The translations under genes and the position numbers were made by a program. The notes beneath the pieces were generated by a model. It searched no databases and was not told the DNA's origin. It worked only from the letters and a program-made list of their open reading frames with translations. DNA of 64,000 nt. It comes from CAYLPT01 sp964385645 (lineage in GTDB: Bacteria; Armatimonadota; Hebobacteria; Hebobacterales; Hebobacteraceae). Below, piece by piece: positions 9,300-17,463 of the stretch. The stretch is from contig CAYLPT010000188.1 of assembly GCA_964385645.1 (NCBI GenBank), positions 11,618 through 75,617 on the forward strand, read 5' to 3'. Numbering within the stretch: position 1 is the stretch's first letter; each line of letters begins with the position of its first letter.

Positions 9300-9410
9300 C
9301 TGCAACAACTGGCCCGCATACTCCTTACGGTAGACCACCAACAGCTCGATCAGGGTGAACCCGTTCCGACCGCCCGGCGTCGCCGGGCGGTCCACCCTTT
9401 TCTGGGCCCG
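9300..9410 (-). pseudogene. Prepilin N-terminal fragment (relic)
   Basis: On the minus strand the sequence reads PGGRNGFTLIELLVV, a clean type IV prepilin cleavage site and hydrophobic start with Glu at +5, and then switches to YRKEYAGQLLQRCG without the long hydrophobic helix. There is no globular pilin domain after it. It lies in the 317 bp between the GH2-like gene and the next gene, together with an 11-bp perfect inverted repeat at 9368-9392. I see nothing else in this gap. Confidence 0.5.
9368..9392. repeat. Perfect 11-bp inverted repeat with 3-nt loop
   Basis: GACCGCCCGGC, loop GTC, then GCCGGGCGGTC. On the plus strand it is followed after five bases by TTTT, so it could terminate transcription from the GH2-like gene 160 bp upstream. 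On the minus strand it sits just before the prepilin-like fragment. Confidence 0.5.
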
Positions 9411-9522
9411 ATTGGAGGCAGGAGGGCCCCCCCCGTCCCTCGAAGAGGCCTGCCACACCCGCGCCCGGGCGCCTCGCCGGCCCGGCCAGCGCGACGGGAC
9501 CAATGCAGCAGGGAGGTAGGCC

Positions 9523-10488
9523 GTGAACCGACGGTTCGCAGGACTGCTGGCGTCCGTGGTGGTGCTGTGCTCGGCCGTCGCCGCCGGCGCCGCGCCGCAG
9601 GCGGTGGTGCTCGAGCTCAAGGGACAGCCTGGGGACGCCGCCAAATACGCGACCCAGTTCAGCGCGGCGATGGACATGACGTTCACCGACCCCGCGACGG
9701 GCCGGCTCGCGTTCTCACTGAGCCCGCGCCTGGGCGGCACGGCGGTGACCATCGAGCGCGTCGTTGAAGTCACGGAGGAGGGGGCCCTGGTCGTCGGCGG
9801 GCAGGTCGAGTCCTTCGACTTCAGCTTCGAGTTCGCGGACCTGCGGGGTCAGCTCGCCCTCCAGGGCCCAGACGGCGGCCCGCCGCAGCTCATCAGGCTG
9901 CCGATGCTGCCCATATACTCGGTGGTGTCGCCGCAGGGCAAGCCGCTCGCCATCAGAGGACTGGAGCACCTTCCCATCCCTCCGATCAAGGTCCCCGGCG
10001 GCCCCGGGCTAGACCTCCGCGGCATGATCCAGGGCATGATCGAGCGCTTCTCCCAGCCTCTCTTCCCCGACCGGCCGGTGTCGGTGGGCGATACCTGGGA
10101 GTGGGAGATGGTCGTGGACGTTGCCCAGATGCTCGAACAGATGGGCATGCCCATGCCGGAGGAGGCGAGGCAGGCCATGGCGCTCGCTCGCATCCCGCTG
10201 AAGAACACCTCCCGGCTGGTGCGCTTCGAGCAGGTCGGCGGCGTCGAGTGCGCGGTGATCGAGGCCGAGTGCCCCTGGGAGCTCACCATGCAGCCGGGTG
10301 TGGTCGGCGATGAGCCCATCACCATGAGCCAGTCGGGCGCCACTCTGGTCCGCACCTGGTTCGACTACCAGGCGGGCCGCAAGGTGAGGGAGCAGTTCGA
10401 GTACACGTTCGCCATGCGCATGGGCACCGCGCAGGTGACGCCGATGCGCATGGAGATGCAGATCGCCGCGGACTCGCAGCTCAGGTGA
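9523..10488 (+). CDS. Secreted protein of unknown function
   Basis: 321 residues from a GTG at 9523 with GGGAGGTAG about 6 bases before it. A signal peptide is clear (RRFAGLLASVVVLCSAVAAGAAP). The mature protein has alternating strands and a Met/Pro-rich middle, plus the motif FPDRPVSVGDTWEWE. That motif recalls uncharacterised secreted proteins of the DUF6263 type; this is a weak resemblance only. No catalytic residues are recognisable. It is convergent with the GT2-ChbG fusion gene, and the two reading frames overlap by 8 bp at their 3' ends. Confidence 0.65.
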   Translation: MNRRFAGLLASVVVLCSAVAAGAAPQAVVLELKGQPGDAAKYATQFSAAMDMTFTDPATGRLAFSLSPRLGGTAVTIERVVEVTEEGALVVGGQVESFDFSFEFADLRGQLALQGPDGGPPQLIRLPMLPIYSVVSPQGKPLAIRGLEHLPIPPIKVPGGPGLDLRGMIQGMIERFSQPLFPDRPVSVGDTWEWEMVVDVAQMLEQMGMPMPEEARQAMALARIPLKNTSRLVRFEQVGGVECAVIEAECPWELTMQPGVVGDEPITMSQSGATLVRTWFDYQAGRKVREQFEYTFAMRMGTAQVTPMRMEMQIAADSQLR

Positions 10489-12058
10489 AGGATGCGGCGG
10501 CGGGCGGGGCCGGGCGCGCCGCCGGTCCCGCCCGGAGGCACTCCCGGTAGGTGGTGAGCTCGACGCCGGCCTGCCGCACGGCCTCGGCGACCTCCGCGCT
10601 CGTCAGCGCGGCCAGCTCCTGCTGCCACTGGTACGGCCAGGGCACCTCGCGCTCGATCCCGTCGCCGGCCCCCGGGTGACAGCAGAGTTCGGTAACGCCA
10701 CCATCGAGCGCGAGCACGGCCCGCGCTAGGTCCTCCGTGCGCCAGCAGCCGGCCTCGTGGAAGCCGCGGAAGTCGTCGGGGACCAGCAGGCCGCTGCGGC
10801 GGAGCGCGCCCCGCGCCTGTCGGCGGGCGAAGGCCAGCGCCGCGCCCTCGGCCCACCGCCGGGGTGGCCCGGACGCGGCCGGCCCCGGCAGGCGCACCGC
10901 GCCAATGCCAGACTCCTTGGCCAGCCTCAGCACGACTGGCAGCACGCCGGGCAGGAGGTGAAGGTGCTGGTGGCTGTCCAGGTGGGATATCTCGAGCCCG
11001 GCGGCCTGCGCGCGCGCGACCTGCGCGCGCAGCTCGGCCCTCAGCTCGCTGCGTCGGACCGCGCCCCGGAGCCACCGGGCGAGGAAGCCCCGCCAGTCGG
11101 CCGGGAAGCGGCCGCTGCGGTCCACGAGGGAGGGCACCTCCGCGGGCGACAGCACAGGGCGGGTCTGGGTGAGGGCGAGGTGCACCCCGATGTCGAGCCT
11201 GGGGTGGGCCCGTGCCAGCGCTGCGGCCTCCTCGAAGGCGGCCCCGGTGGGCAGGATGCTCGCGCTGGTCACGACGCCGCGGGCGAAGGACTCGATCACG
11301 CCCTGGTTGACGCCGCGGCACAGGCCGAAGTCGTCGGCATTGACGATGAGACGGGCGGGGCCGACGCGGCCGGCGCGGCGCCGCAGGCGGTAGGCGCGCA
11401 TCTCCCCGAGCAGGCGCAGGACCACGCGGGCGCTCGCCGCGGTGGACACCCCGGCCACCCGGGGGTGGTAGTGCAGCCCGACCTCCATGATGCGCGCGCC
11501 CAGCCGCTGGGCCTCGAGCAGGAGCTCGGCGTCAATGAAGGAGCCCTCGCTTCGGAGCCGGATCCGCTCGAGCAGCGGCCGGCGGATGAGCTTGAAGGCG
11601 AAGTTCACGTCCCGCACGTGCAGGCCGAAGGTCCGGCGGATGATCTGATTGTAGGTCCACGACATCAGCTCGCGGCGGAGGCCCTCGGCGCGACCGATGC
11701 GATAGCCGATCAGCAGGTCCACCTCCAGGGGCATCGCGGCGAGCGCGGCGCGCGCCTCGGCGACGCCGACAGGGAAATCCGAGTCCATGTATAGAACTAG
11801 CGGCTTGGTCGCGTGGCGCAGGCCTGTGGTGATCGCCGCGCCGAGGCCTCGGTTTCGCCGGTGATGGAGGGCCCGGACCTCGGGGTGCTCGGCGGCAAGG
11901 CGGTCTATATAGGGGCCGCTGCCATCGGTGCTGCCGTCGTCCACCAGCAGCACCTCATAGTCGGTGACTAGCCCCTCGGCGATGCGGCGCGTCTCGGGCA
12001 GCAGCCGGGGAAGATTCGCCATCTCGTTGTGGATTGGGTAGACGAACGACAGGCTCAT
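10481..12058 (-). CDS. GT2 glycosyltransferase fused to ChbG/HpnK-type (YdjC) deacetylase
   Basis: 525 residues with two domains. Residues 1-225 are a family 2 glycosyltransferase: VYPIHNEMANL, the nucleotide motif VDDGSTDG, the DxD-type MDSDFP, and a region resembling dolichol-phosphate-mannose synthases. Residues from about 237 to 510 are a YdjC/ChbG carbohydrate deacetylase: metal motif VNADDFGLCRGV, GVHLALT, the His cluster SHLDSHQHLHLLPG, and the late ELCCHPG. Linked activities suggest transfer of an N-acetyl sugar to a lipid carrier and its deacetylation, as in lipid A or hopanoid modification; this is inference. Its start codon overlaps that of the divergent ArnT-like gene. Confidence 0.85.
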   Translation of the reverse strand: MSLSFVYPIHNEMANLPRLLPETRRIAEGLVTDYEVLLVDDGSTDGSGPYIDRLAAEHPEVRALHHRRNRGLGAAITTGLRHATKPLVLYMDSDFPVGVAEARAALAAMPLEVDLLIGYRIGRAEGLRRELMSWTYNQIIRRTFGLHVRDVNFAFKLIRRPLLERIRLRSEGSFIDAELLLEAQRLGARIMEVGLHYHPRVAGVSTAASARVVLRLLGEMRAYRLRRRAGRVGPARLIVNADDFGLCRGVNQGVIESFARGVVTSASILPTGAAFEEAAALARAHPRLDIGVHLALTQTRPVLSPAEVPSLVDRSGRFPADWRGFLARWLRGAVRRSELRAELRAQVARAQAAGLEISHLDSHQHLHLLPGVLPVVLRLAKESGIGAVRLPGPAASGPPRRWAEGAALAFARRQARGALRRSGLLVPDDFRGFHEAGCWRTEDLARAVLALDGGVTELCCHPGAGDGIEREVPWPYQWQQELAALTSAEVAEAVRQAGVELTTYRECLRAGPAARPAPPAAASFT

Positions 12059-13718
12059 GGTGACAGGCGCGGGCCGATGCCGATCCGGGGAGCGCGCTCC
12101 CGCGGCGCGGGTTGCGTTCCCTCTCGCTCTTGCCGCGATCTGCGGCGTGCTCTACTTCTGGCGACTCGGCCTGACCCCTCTGGACGATTTCGACGAGGCC
12201 TATTACGCGGCCGGCGCGCGCGAGATGCTCGCCCGCGGGGACCTGGGCATCCCCTACTTCAACGGGCAGCCATTTCTGCTCAAGCCCATCCTCGTCTACT
12301 GGCTCATCGCGGCGGCCTTTCGGTTCCTGGGCGAGTCGGAGCTCGCAGCCCGACTCCCCTTCGCCTCCCTCGCCTTGCTGGTCGTCCTGCTCACCTACTG
12401 GTTCGGGGCGCGGACTCAGGGCCGCCGCGCCGGTCTGCTGGCCGGGTTCGCCCTCGGGCTCTCATACATGTGGGTGGACCTGGGCCGGGAGGCCATGACC
12501 GACATGCCCCTGGTCGGCGCGCTGACCGCGGCCGTGTTTCTGTTCTACCTCGCCGCCCGCGCCCCGGAGCCCGTCAGCGGCCGGCTCTATCTGGCCTGCT
12601 ATCCGCTGCTGGGCGTCGCGGCCCTGGCCAAGGGGGTGGTGCCGATCGCGGTCGTCGCCGCGGGCGTGCTCGCCTGGCTCGCCGCGGCGAGGCGACTGCG
12701 GGCGGGGCTGCGCGAGGCGCGGCTGCTGCCCGGGCTGGCGCTGTTCGCCGCGGTAGCCGCGCCGTGGTTTGTCTACGCGGCGCTCCGGGAGCCGGAGTTC
12801 GTGCGCACCTTCTTCCTCCACGAGCACCTGGGCCACCTGCACGGCTCCCTCGCCCGCAACGAGCCCTGGTGGGGTCACCTCAAGAACCTGCTCGTCTACT
12901 TCTACCCCTGGGTCGCCTTCCTGCCGGCCGCGCTCGGCCACGCCTTCCGCCGGGATGAGAGGCTGGGCGCGCTGCGCTTCGCGGCCTGGTGGGCGATCGC
13001 GGTCGTGGTTGTCCTGTCCCTGGCCCGCGCCAAGCTCCCCCACTACCTCGCCATAGGCTTCCCGCCTCTGGCGCTGCTCGTGGGGGCGTGGCTGGACCGG
13101 TGGCTGGCCGGCAGCGACGGGGGCCGGCCGGCTGCCGTGGGCCTGGCGCTGCTGGCCCTGGTGGGAGCGGTCTTCGCGGGGGCGGCGGTGGGGGGCCCAC
13201 TCCTGCTCGCCGCGGGCCGACTCCCCGGGGCGAGCCAGTGGCCGACCGGCTGGACGCCGGGGTGGGGCCCTGTCATCATGCTAGCCGCGCTGGCCGCCGG
13301 CTCCCTCACGGCCGCTGTTGGGGCTCGTCTCCGCAAGGGCGTCGTCGTGCCCGCGCTCGCGCTGAGCATGTTCGCCGCGGGCCTGGCGCACGTAGGCTGG
13401 TTCAGGCCCCGCATCGCGCAAATGCAGGCCCAGCCGAGGAAGGAGCTGGCGATGATCGCCGCCTCCGCGCTCCCGCCCGAGGAGCCGCTCGGCGTCTACT
13501 ACGCAAAGCGTAAGGCCACCGTGTTCTACGCGCGCCGCCCCATCGTGGACCTCGGAGAGTGGGACGACCAGGAGCTGATCTCGTTCCTCTCCTCCCCTAC
13601 CCCGGCCAGTGCGCTGACCCATGCGCGCTTCGTGCCGGTGGCCGAGGAGGCGCTGGGCGGCGTGGCCGTGAGGGCGCGCCGCGGCGACTACGTGCTGCTC
13701 TCAAACCAGCCCAGATGA
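12057..13718 (+). CDS. ArnT/PMT-like glycosyltransferase (GT39/GT83-type), membrane
   Basis: 553 residues with about 11-13 hydrophobic helices. The first periplasmic loop has the catalytic-type acidic motif LDDFDEAYYAAGAREML, followed by FNGQPFLLKPILVYWL, the usual GT-C pattern of ArnT and protein mannosyltransferases. A soluble C-terminal part contains the block GVYYAKRKATVFYARRP. Such enzymes move a sugar from undecaprenyl phosphate to an outer-surface acceptor. The neighbouring GT2-ChbG fusion could make the lipid-linked donor, as ArnC and ArnD do for ArnT. The start is uncertain: the ATG at 12057 has no ribosome site and shares the CATG at 12056-12059 with the divergent gene. Confidence 0.85.
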   Translation: MVTGAGRCRSGERAPAARVAFPLALAAICGVLYFWRLGLTPLDDFDEAYYAAGAREMLARGDLGIPYFNGQPFLLKPILVYWLIAAAFRFLGESELAARLPFASLALLVVLLTYWFGARTQGRRAGLLAGFALGLSYMWVDLGREAMTDMPLVGALTAAVFLFYLAARAPEPVSGRLYLACYPLLGVAALAKGVVPIAVVAAGVLAWLAAARRLRAGLREARLLPGLALFAAVAAPWFVYAALREPEFVRTFFLHEHLGHLHGSLARNEPWWGHLKNLLVYFYPWVAFLPAALGHAFRRDERLGALRFAAWWAIAVVVVLSLARAKLPHYLAIGFPPLALLVGAWLDRWLAGSDGGRPAAVGLALLALVGAVFAGAAVGGPLLLAAGRLPGASQWPTGWTPGWGPVIMLAALAAGSLTAAVGARLRKGVVVPALALSMFAAGLAHVGWFRPRIAQMQAQPRKELAMIAASALPPEEPLGVYYAKRKATVFYARRPIVDLGEWDDQELISFLSSPTPASALTHARFVPVAEEALGGVAVRARRGDYVLLSNQPR

Positions 13719-13728
13719 GCGAGCGCGG

Positions 13729-14799
13729 TCATTGCAGCGGCGGGAAACCGCAGGCGCTCGACCAGTCCTCCCCCTCGGGGGTCGTAGTGGGACCCCAGGG
13801 CCAGAGCCCCTCGAACTTGCCGTAGACGACGCCGCCCTGAAAGTCGGGCCTGGCCCACTTCGGGCCATGGGCGATGATATGCTCGGCGTGGAACCAGCGT
13901 GCGCGGCCGTCGAGGAAGCCGAGGTTGGACCCGCCCAGGTGGCGGGCGTAGCGCTGGCGCAGCCGAGGATCGGTGAGGAACTCGGGGGTAGGGCCGCAGT
14001 CGCGGGTCCAGGGGCACTCCTCCCAGTCGGCCGGGAAGCAGGCCGCGCACTCGAGGTGACACAGGTCGGGGTAGGCCACGAGGCCGTAGCTGGCATCGTC
14101 GGTCTGCGCGCCGCCGTCCGCGCAGATGACGAACCAGGAGGGGTCCTCGACTTGCGATAGCCTCAGCCCGGGGTGCCAGGTGGTGGCTATGGACTGCCGA
14201 AAGGCGCCCTCCCGCGGCTTGCGGCCGAAGCCGGGGACGGCAAGGCTGCCCTGTGCGATGGAGTCGGTGATGACCCCGCCCCAGCCAGAGGGGAAGCCGA
14301 GGAAGCAAGGCCCGGCTATCCAGGTGTGCTGGCCCCAGAGTCCCTCGGTGCGCTGGCAGTAGGCGAGCCAGTCGGGGTCGGGGATGATCCAGCGGGCGCC
14401 GGACTCGACCCGCGCGCTGGGGCAGCGCCAGACCTCCCGGCTGCGCACATAGGGGTCGAGGATGACCGCCCACCGCAGATACGGGTTTGCCTGCCTGGCC
14501 CGGGGGCAGTGGTCGAGGATCTCCTGGTTCCACTCACCTCCGCCGGGCGCGCCGTCGAAGTAATCGAGGGCCTCGCGGCGGTGCTCATCTGGGGGGAGCG
14601 TATCATCGTTGTCGGCGAGGTAGAGCTGAATGGCGAGGGCGACGTGCCGGACGTTGGAGAGACACACGGCCCTCCGCGCCGCCTCCCGGGCGCGGGCGAA
14701 CACGGGGAAGACCATCGCCGCGAGGAGGCCGATGATCGCGATGACCACCAGCAGCTCGATGAGCGTGAAGCCTCTCGCTGTGCGTCCTGTCGCGCGCAC
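13729..14799 (-). CDS. Type IV pilin-like protein, DUF1559/H-X9-DG family
   Basis: 356 residues. A ten-residue basic leader ending TARG precedes FTLIELLVVIAIIGLLAA, the canonical prepilin-peptidase site and hydrophobic helix with Glu at +5, and then FPVFARAREAARR, a form typical of Armatimonadota and Planctomycetota proteins. Downstream are CLSN, paired Cys residues and, near the C-terminus, the H-X9-DG pattern (RHLGGSNLGFLDGRARWF). Its likely location is the cell surface or an assembled pseudopilus; the specific role is unknown. It is convergent with the ArnT-like gene, with a 10-bp gap, and lies downstream of the response regulator gene on the same strand. Confidence 0.9.
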   Translation of the reverse strand: MRATGRTARGFTLIELLVVIAIIGLLAAMVFPVFARAREAARRAVCLSNVRHVALAIQLYLADNDDTLPPDEHRREALDYFDGAPGGGEWNQEILDHCPRARQANPYLRWAVILDPYVRSREVWRCPSARVESGARWIIPDPDWLAYCQRTEGLWGQHTWIAGPCFLGFPSGWGGVITDSIAQGSLAVPGFGRKPREGAFRQSIATTWHPGLRLSQVEDPSWFVICADGGAQTDDASYGLVAYPDLCHLECAACFPADWEECPWTRDCGPTPEFLTDPRLRQRYARHLGGSNLGFLDGRARWFHAEHIIAHGPKWARPDFQGGVVYGKFEGLWPWGPTTTPEGEDWSSACGFPPLQ

Positions 14800-14838
14800 C
14801 CCTGATCTTCCCCGTACCTCGCGCCCCCGTGTGTCTCT

Positions 14839-14868
14839 ATCCTACCATCGCCCGTCACCATCCGTAAA
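14839..14868 (-). promoter_or_regulatory. Possible promoter for the prepilin gene
   Basis: Minus-strand TTTACG (14863-14868), an 18-bp spacer, then TAGGAT (14839-14844), about 40 bases before the prepilin start. The -35 match is weak, so this is a modest call. Confidence 0.3.
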
Positions 14869-14977
14869 CAAGGGAGCGGAGGGCCAGAGCGCGAGGGAGC
14901 CCTAACGCGCCGGGCAGGCGATGCCGCGGCTGGGGGTGGAGGGGCGGGACGACGCTCGCTCGCCGGTGGGCGAGGCT

Positions 14978-15562
14978 TCACTTGCGCGGGCGGGAGTCGA
15001 GGGCGACGACGCGGCGGGCGATAGCAGTGAGCCGCTCGTTGTGGTGGCTGCTGGCGCGCTTCAGCCAGCGGAAGGCTTCCTGCTCGTTGACGCCCATGTC
15101 GCGCATGAGGATTCCCTTGGCGCGCTCGATGAGCTTGCGGGCCTCCAGGGCCTGCTGTAGGTCGCCGACCTCGGAGCGGAGCTCCTGGAGGTCGGCGAAG
15201 CGGGCGCGGGCGGTGGAGATGGCGGCGACGAGCCGCTCCCTGGTGATGGGCTTGACGAGGTAGCTGAACGCGCCGGCCTCGGCAGCTCGCTGGATGAGGG
15301 ACTCGTCGGCGTGGGCGGTGACGATGATGATGGGGAGCGCCTGGTGGCGGGTGATCTCCTCGGTGGCCTGGAGGCCGTCGAGCTGGGGCATGTAGATGTC
15401 GAGGAGAGCGACATCGAGCGGGGTCTGCTCGGCCAGCGCCACGGCCTCCCGGCCGTCGCGCGCCTGGGCGACCACCTGGTGACCCAGCGATTGGACCATC
15501 TCGGTGACGACGGCTCGCACCACCTCCTCGTCGTCGGCCACCAGGACGCGCAGCGATTCCAC
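14978..15562 (-). CDS. ANTAR-domain response regulator
   Basis: About 194 residues from a GTG at 15562, preceded by GGAGGGG; a longer in-frame start at 15646 adds 28 residues of basic sequence. The receiver domain (about 1-120) shows the acidic pair VADDEE, the phosphoacceptor Asp in DVALLDIYMPQLDG, Thr in IIVTAHAD and Lys in YLVKPI. The C-terminal ANTAR domain (about 130-190) shows ALEARKLIERAKGILMRDMG. ANTAR proteins bind paired hexaloop RNA hairpins and prevent transcription termination. It diverges from a membrane GAF sensor gene, which is its likely partner, like EutV with EutW. I found no obvious ANTAR target hairpins in the window. Confidence 0.88.
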   Translation of the reverse strand: MESLRVLVADDEEVVRAVVTEMVQSLGHQVVAQARDGREAVALAEQTPLDVALLDIYMPQLDGLQATEEITRHQALPIIIVTAHADESLIQRAAEAGAFSYLVKPITRERLVAAISTARARFADLQELRSEVGDLQQALEARKLIERAKGILMRDMGVNEQEAFRWLKRASSHHNERLTAIARRVVALDSRPRK

Positions 15563-15802
15563 ACTCCCCTCCAGCGCACGGGGCGCCCGTGGGTGATATT
15601 CCACAGAATGGAGGCGCAGGCGAGCGGAGGCCGAGGGCCGGTCCACCCCGCCGGCGGGCTCAGAATGTGGAATGATACCTATGCCGCGCCAGAACCCGTC
15701 CTGAGTATTCGCGCTGAGCTACCCTTGGGTGACCGCCGGCCCTCTGCGGGGCCGGAGACGGGGTCGCTCTGTCTCTTCTTGGGCGCGCCCAGGACTACAG
15801 GC

Positions 15803-17422
15803 ATGGAACACAGGGGAGAGGCCTCCGGCCCCGAGGCGCCCGTCAGCCCCAGGACGCCCCAGGCCGACAGCAGCCTCGAGCAGCTTCGCCGCATCGAGCG
15901 GACCGAGCAGCGGCTGTGGGTCCTCGCGCTGCTGCTGTTCTTGCTGGTGGCGGTCAGCCTCCTGCTTCTCGACATCACCTCGGAGCCCGCGCGCTACTTC
16001 CTGGTCGGGCTGTCGAGGCGCTTCGTGGAGTTCCTGGACAACGCCGAGACCTCCTTCGCCCTGCTGCTGATGGTGCTGCTGGCCTGCGCGTACTTCTACG
16101 AGAAGCTCGCCCAGCTCCGCGGGGAGAACCGCGCGCTGGTCTCCGCCCTCGAGGCCAACGCCCAGACACTGGCCCAGCGCAACCGCCAACTCGCCACCTG
16201 GGCCCAGGTCAGCCACAGCCTGATCACCCGGTTCAACCTGCCCCGGCTGCTGGACCTGATCGTGCGCACCGCCGCCGAGGTGACCGAGTCCGACTGCGCG
16301 GCGGTGATGCTGTCGGAGTCGGCCGCGCGCGGGCTGCGCGTGGCGGCCATCCACAACCGGGGGCTGCAGACCGAACTCGCACGCCGCGTCGCCGCCGCGG
16401 TGGTGGCCACTGGGGAGGCCGTGTTGCTGCGCGCCGACGCCCTCCCGGAGCAGTTCAACCGCCCCGACCTCCCGCTGGAGCCCCTGAGCGCGCTCGCCGC
16501 GGCGCCCCTCGTCAACCGAGGGACGCGCGTGGGAGCGCTGCTAGTGGGGCGCACGGCGCCCCAGCCGCCCTTCGCGGACCGGATTGGCGAGGCCCTGAGC
16601 TCCTTCGCCAACCAGGCCTCCATCGCCCTCGAGAAGGCCAACCTCTACGCCGAGAACCAGCGCCAGCTCGATCGGCTCGGCCGACTCCTCACCGAGCTGC
16701 GGGCCGCGGAGGCTAGGGCCGGCGCCCCCACCAACGCGGCCGGCTCCAGGACGGCGCTGAGGCTGTTGTGCCATGTGCTCGCCTCCTCTCTGCCCCGCAT
16801 CCTCGCCGACGGGCGCGAGCGCCCCGGCGCGCAGCCGGACCCAGGATCACTGGCCGGCGCCGCGGGGTCGCTGGCGGTGGCGCTCGCCGCGCTCCTGTGC
16901 CCCTTCGACTCACGGCCCCAGCGTGTGGACCCCAGCGACCTGGTGCGCCGGGCGGCGGATGTGCTGCGCGAGCAGTGGCGAATGGCGGGCGTGAGCGTGA
17001 GGGAGGACTACGGGCCGGTGCCGGAGGTGACGGCCAGGCCGCTTCCGCTGCAGCAGGCCTTCGTTCGCCTACTGCTCGCGTGCGCGTACGCGATGCCCTC
17101 AGGGGGCGAACTTGTCATCCGCACCTCGGCGACCGATGACGGCTGGGCGCTCGTCACCGTCGAGCACGAGGCCACCCTGGAGCCGGCCGCGGCTGAGCGC
17201 GTATTCCAGTCCCCCATGCTCCCGGTGGCGCGGGGCTGCTATGTGGGCCTGCCGGTGGTGCGCCGCGTCATAGAGGCCCACGGGGGCGGCATAGAGGTGG
17301 AGGCCTCCCCCGAGGGGCGGGTGGCCTTCCGGGTGCGGCTGCCGGCGGAGCGGGAGGCCTTGGAGGGCGATCTGCTCGCGCCCCCGCCGCGCGCTGACAA
17401 GCGGGCCCCGCTGCCCAGGTAG
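15803..17422 (+). CDS. Membrane GAF-domain sensor with degenerate histidine-kinase ATPase domain
   Basis: About 539 residues from ATG 15803. There are two transmembrane helices (about 38-58 and 84-99), a coiled-coil linker (100-135), a GAF domain (about 145-290, ending FANQASIALEKANLY), and a C-terminal region shaped like HATPase_c. The G2-like part is recognisable (GLPVVRRVIEAHGGGIEVE). The N box reads RLLLACAYAMPSGGEL and lacks the usual Asn residues, and no DxGxG G1 box is visible. A His in LLCHVLASSLP (residue 324) might be an unusual phosphoacceptor. It diverges from the ANTAR regulator gene about 240 bp away. It may be a pseudokinase or a very divergent HisKA_2-type kinase. Confidence 0.75.
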   Translation: MEHRGEASGPEAPVSPRTPQADSSLEQLRRIERTEQRLWVLALLLFLLVAVSLLLLDITSEPARYFLVGLSRRFVEFLDNAETSFALLLMVLLACAYFYEKLAQLRGENRALVSALEANAQTLAQRNRQLATWAQVSHSLITRFNLPRLLDLIVRTAAEVTESDCAAVMLSESAARGLRVAAIHNRGLQTELARRVAAAVVATGEAVLLRADALPEQFNRPDLPLEPLSALAAAPLVNRGTRVGALLVGRTAPQPPFADRIGEALSSFANQASIALEKANLYAENQRQLDRLGRLLTELRAAEARAGAPTNAAGSRTALRLLCHVLASSLPRILADGRERPGAQPDPGSLAGAAGSLAVALAALLCPFDSRPQRVDPSDLVRRAADVLREQWRMAGVSVREDYGPVPEVTARPLPLQQAFVRLLLACAYAMPSGGELVIRTSATDDGWALVTVEHEATLEPAAAERVFQSPMLPVARGCYVGLPVVRRVIEAHGGGIEVEASPEGRVAFRVRLPAEREALEGDLLAPPPRADKRAPLPR

Positions 17423-17463
17423 CGCGCCCGGCAGGCCGTCAGCTCTGCGGCGGCCCGCCAGGG

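Noticed and set aside
9368..9392. Inverted repeat as an insertion sequence end or attachment site
   Set aside because: No transposase, target duplication or second copy is visible nearby; a hairpin or terminator is simpler.
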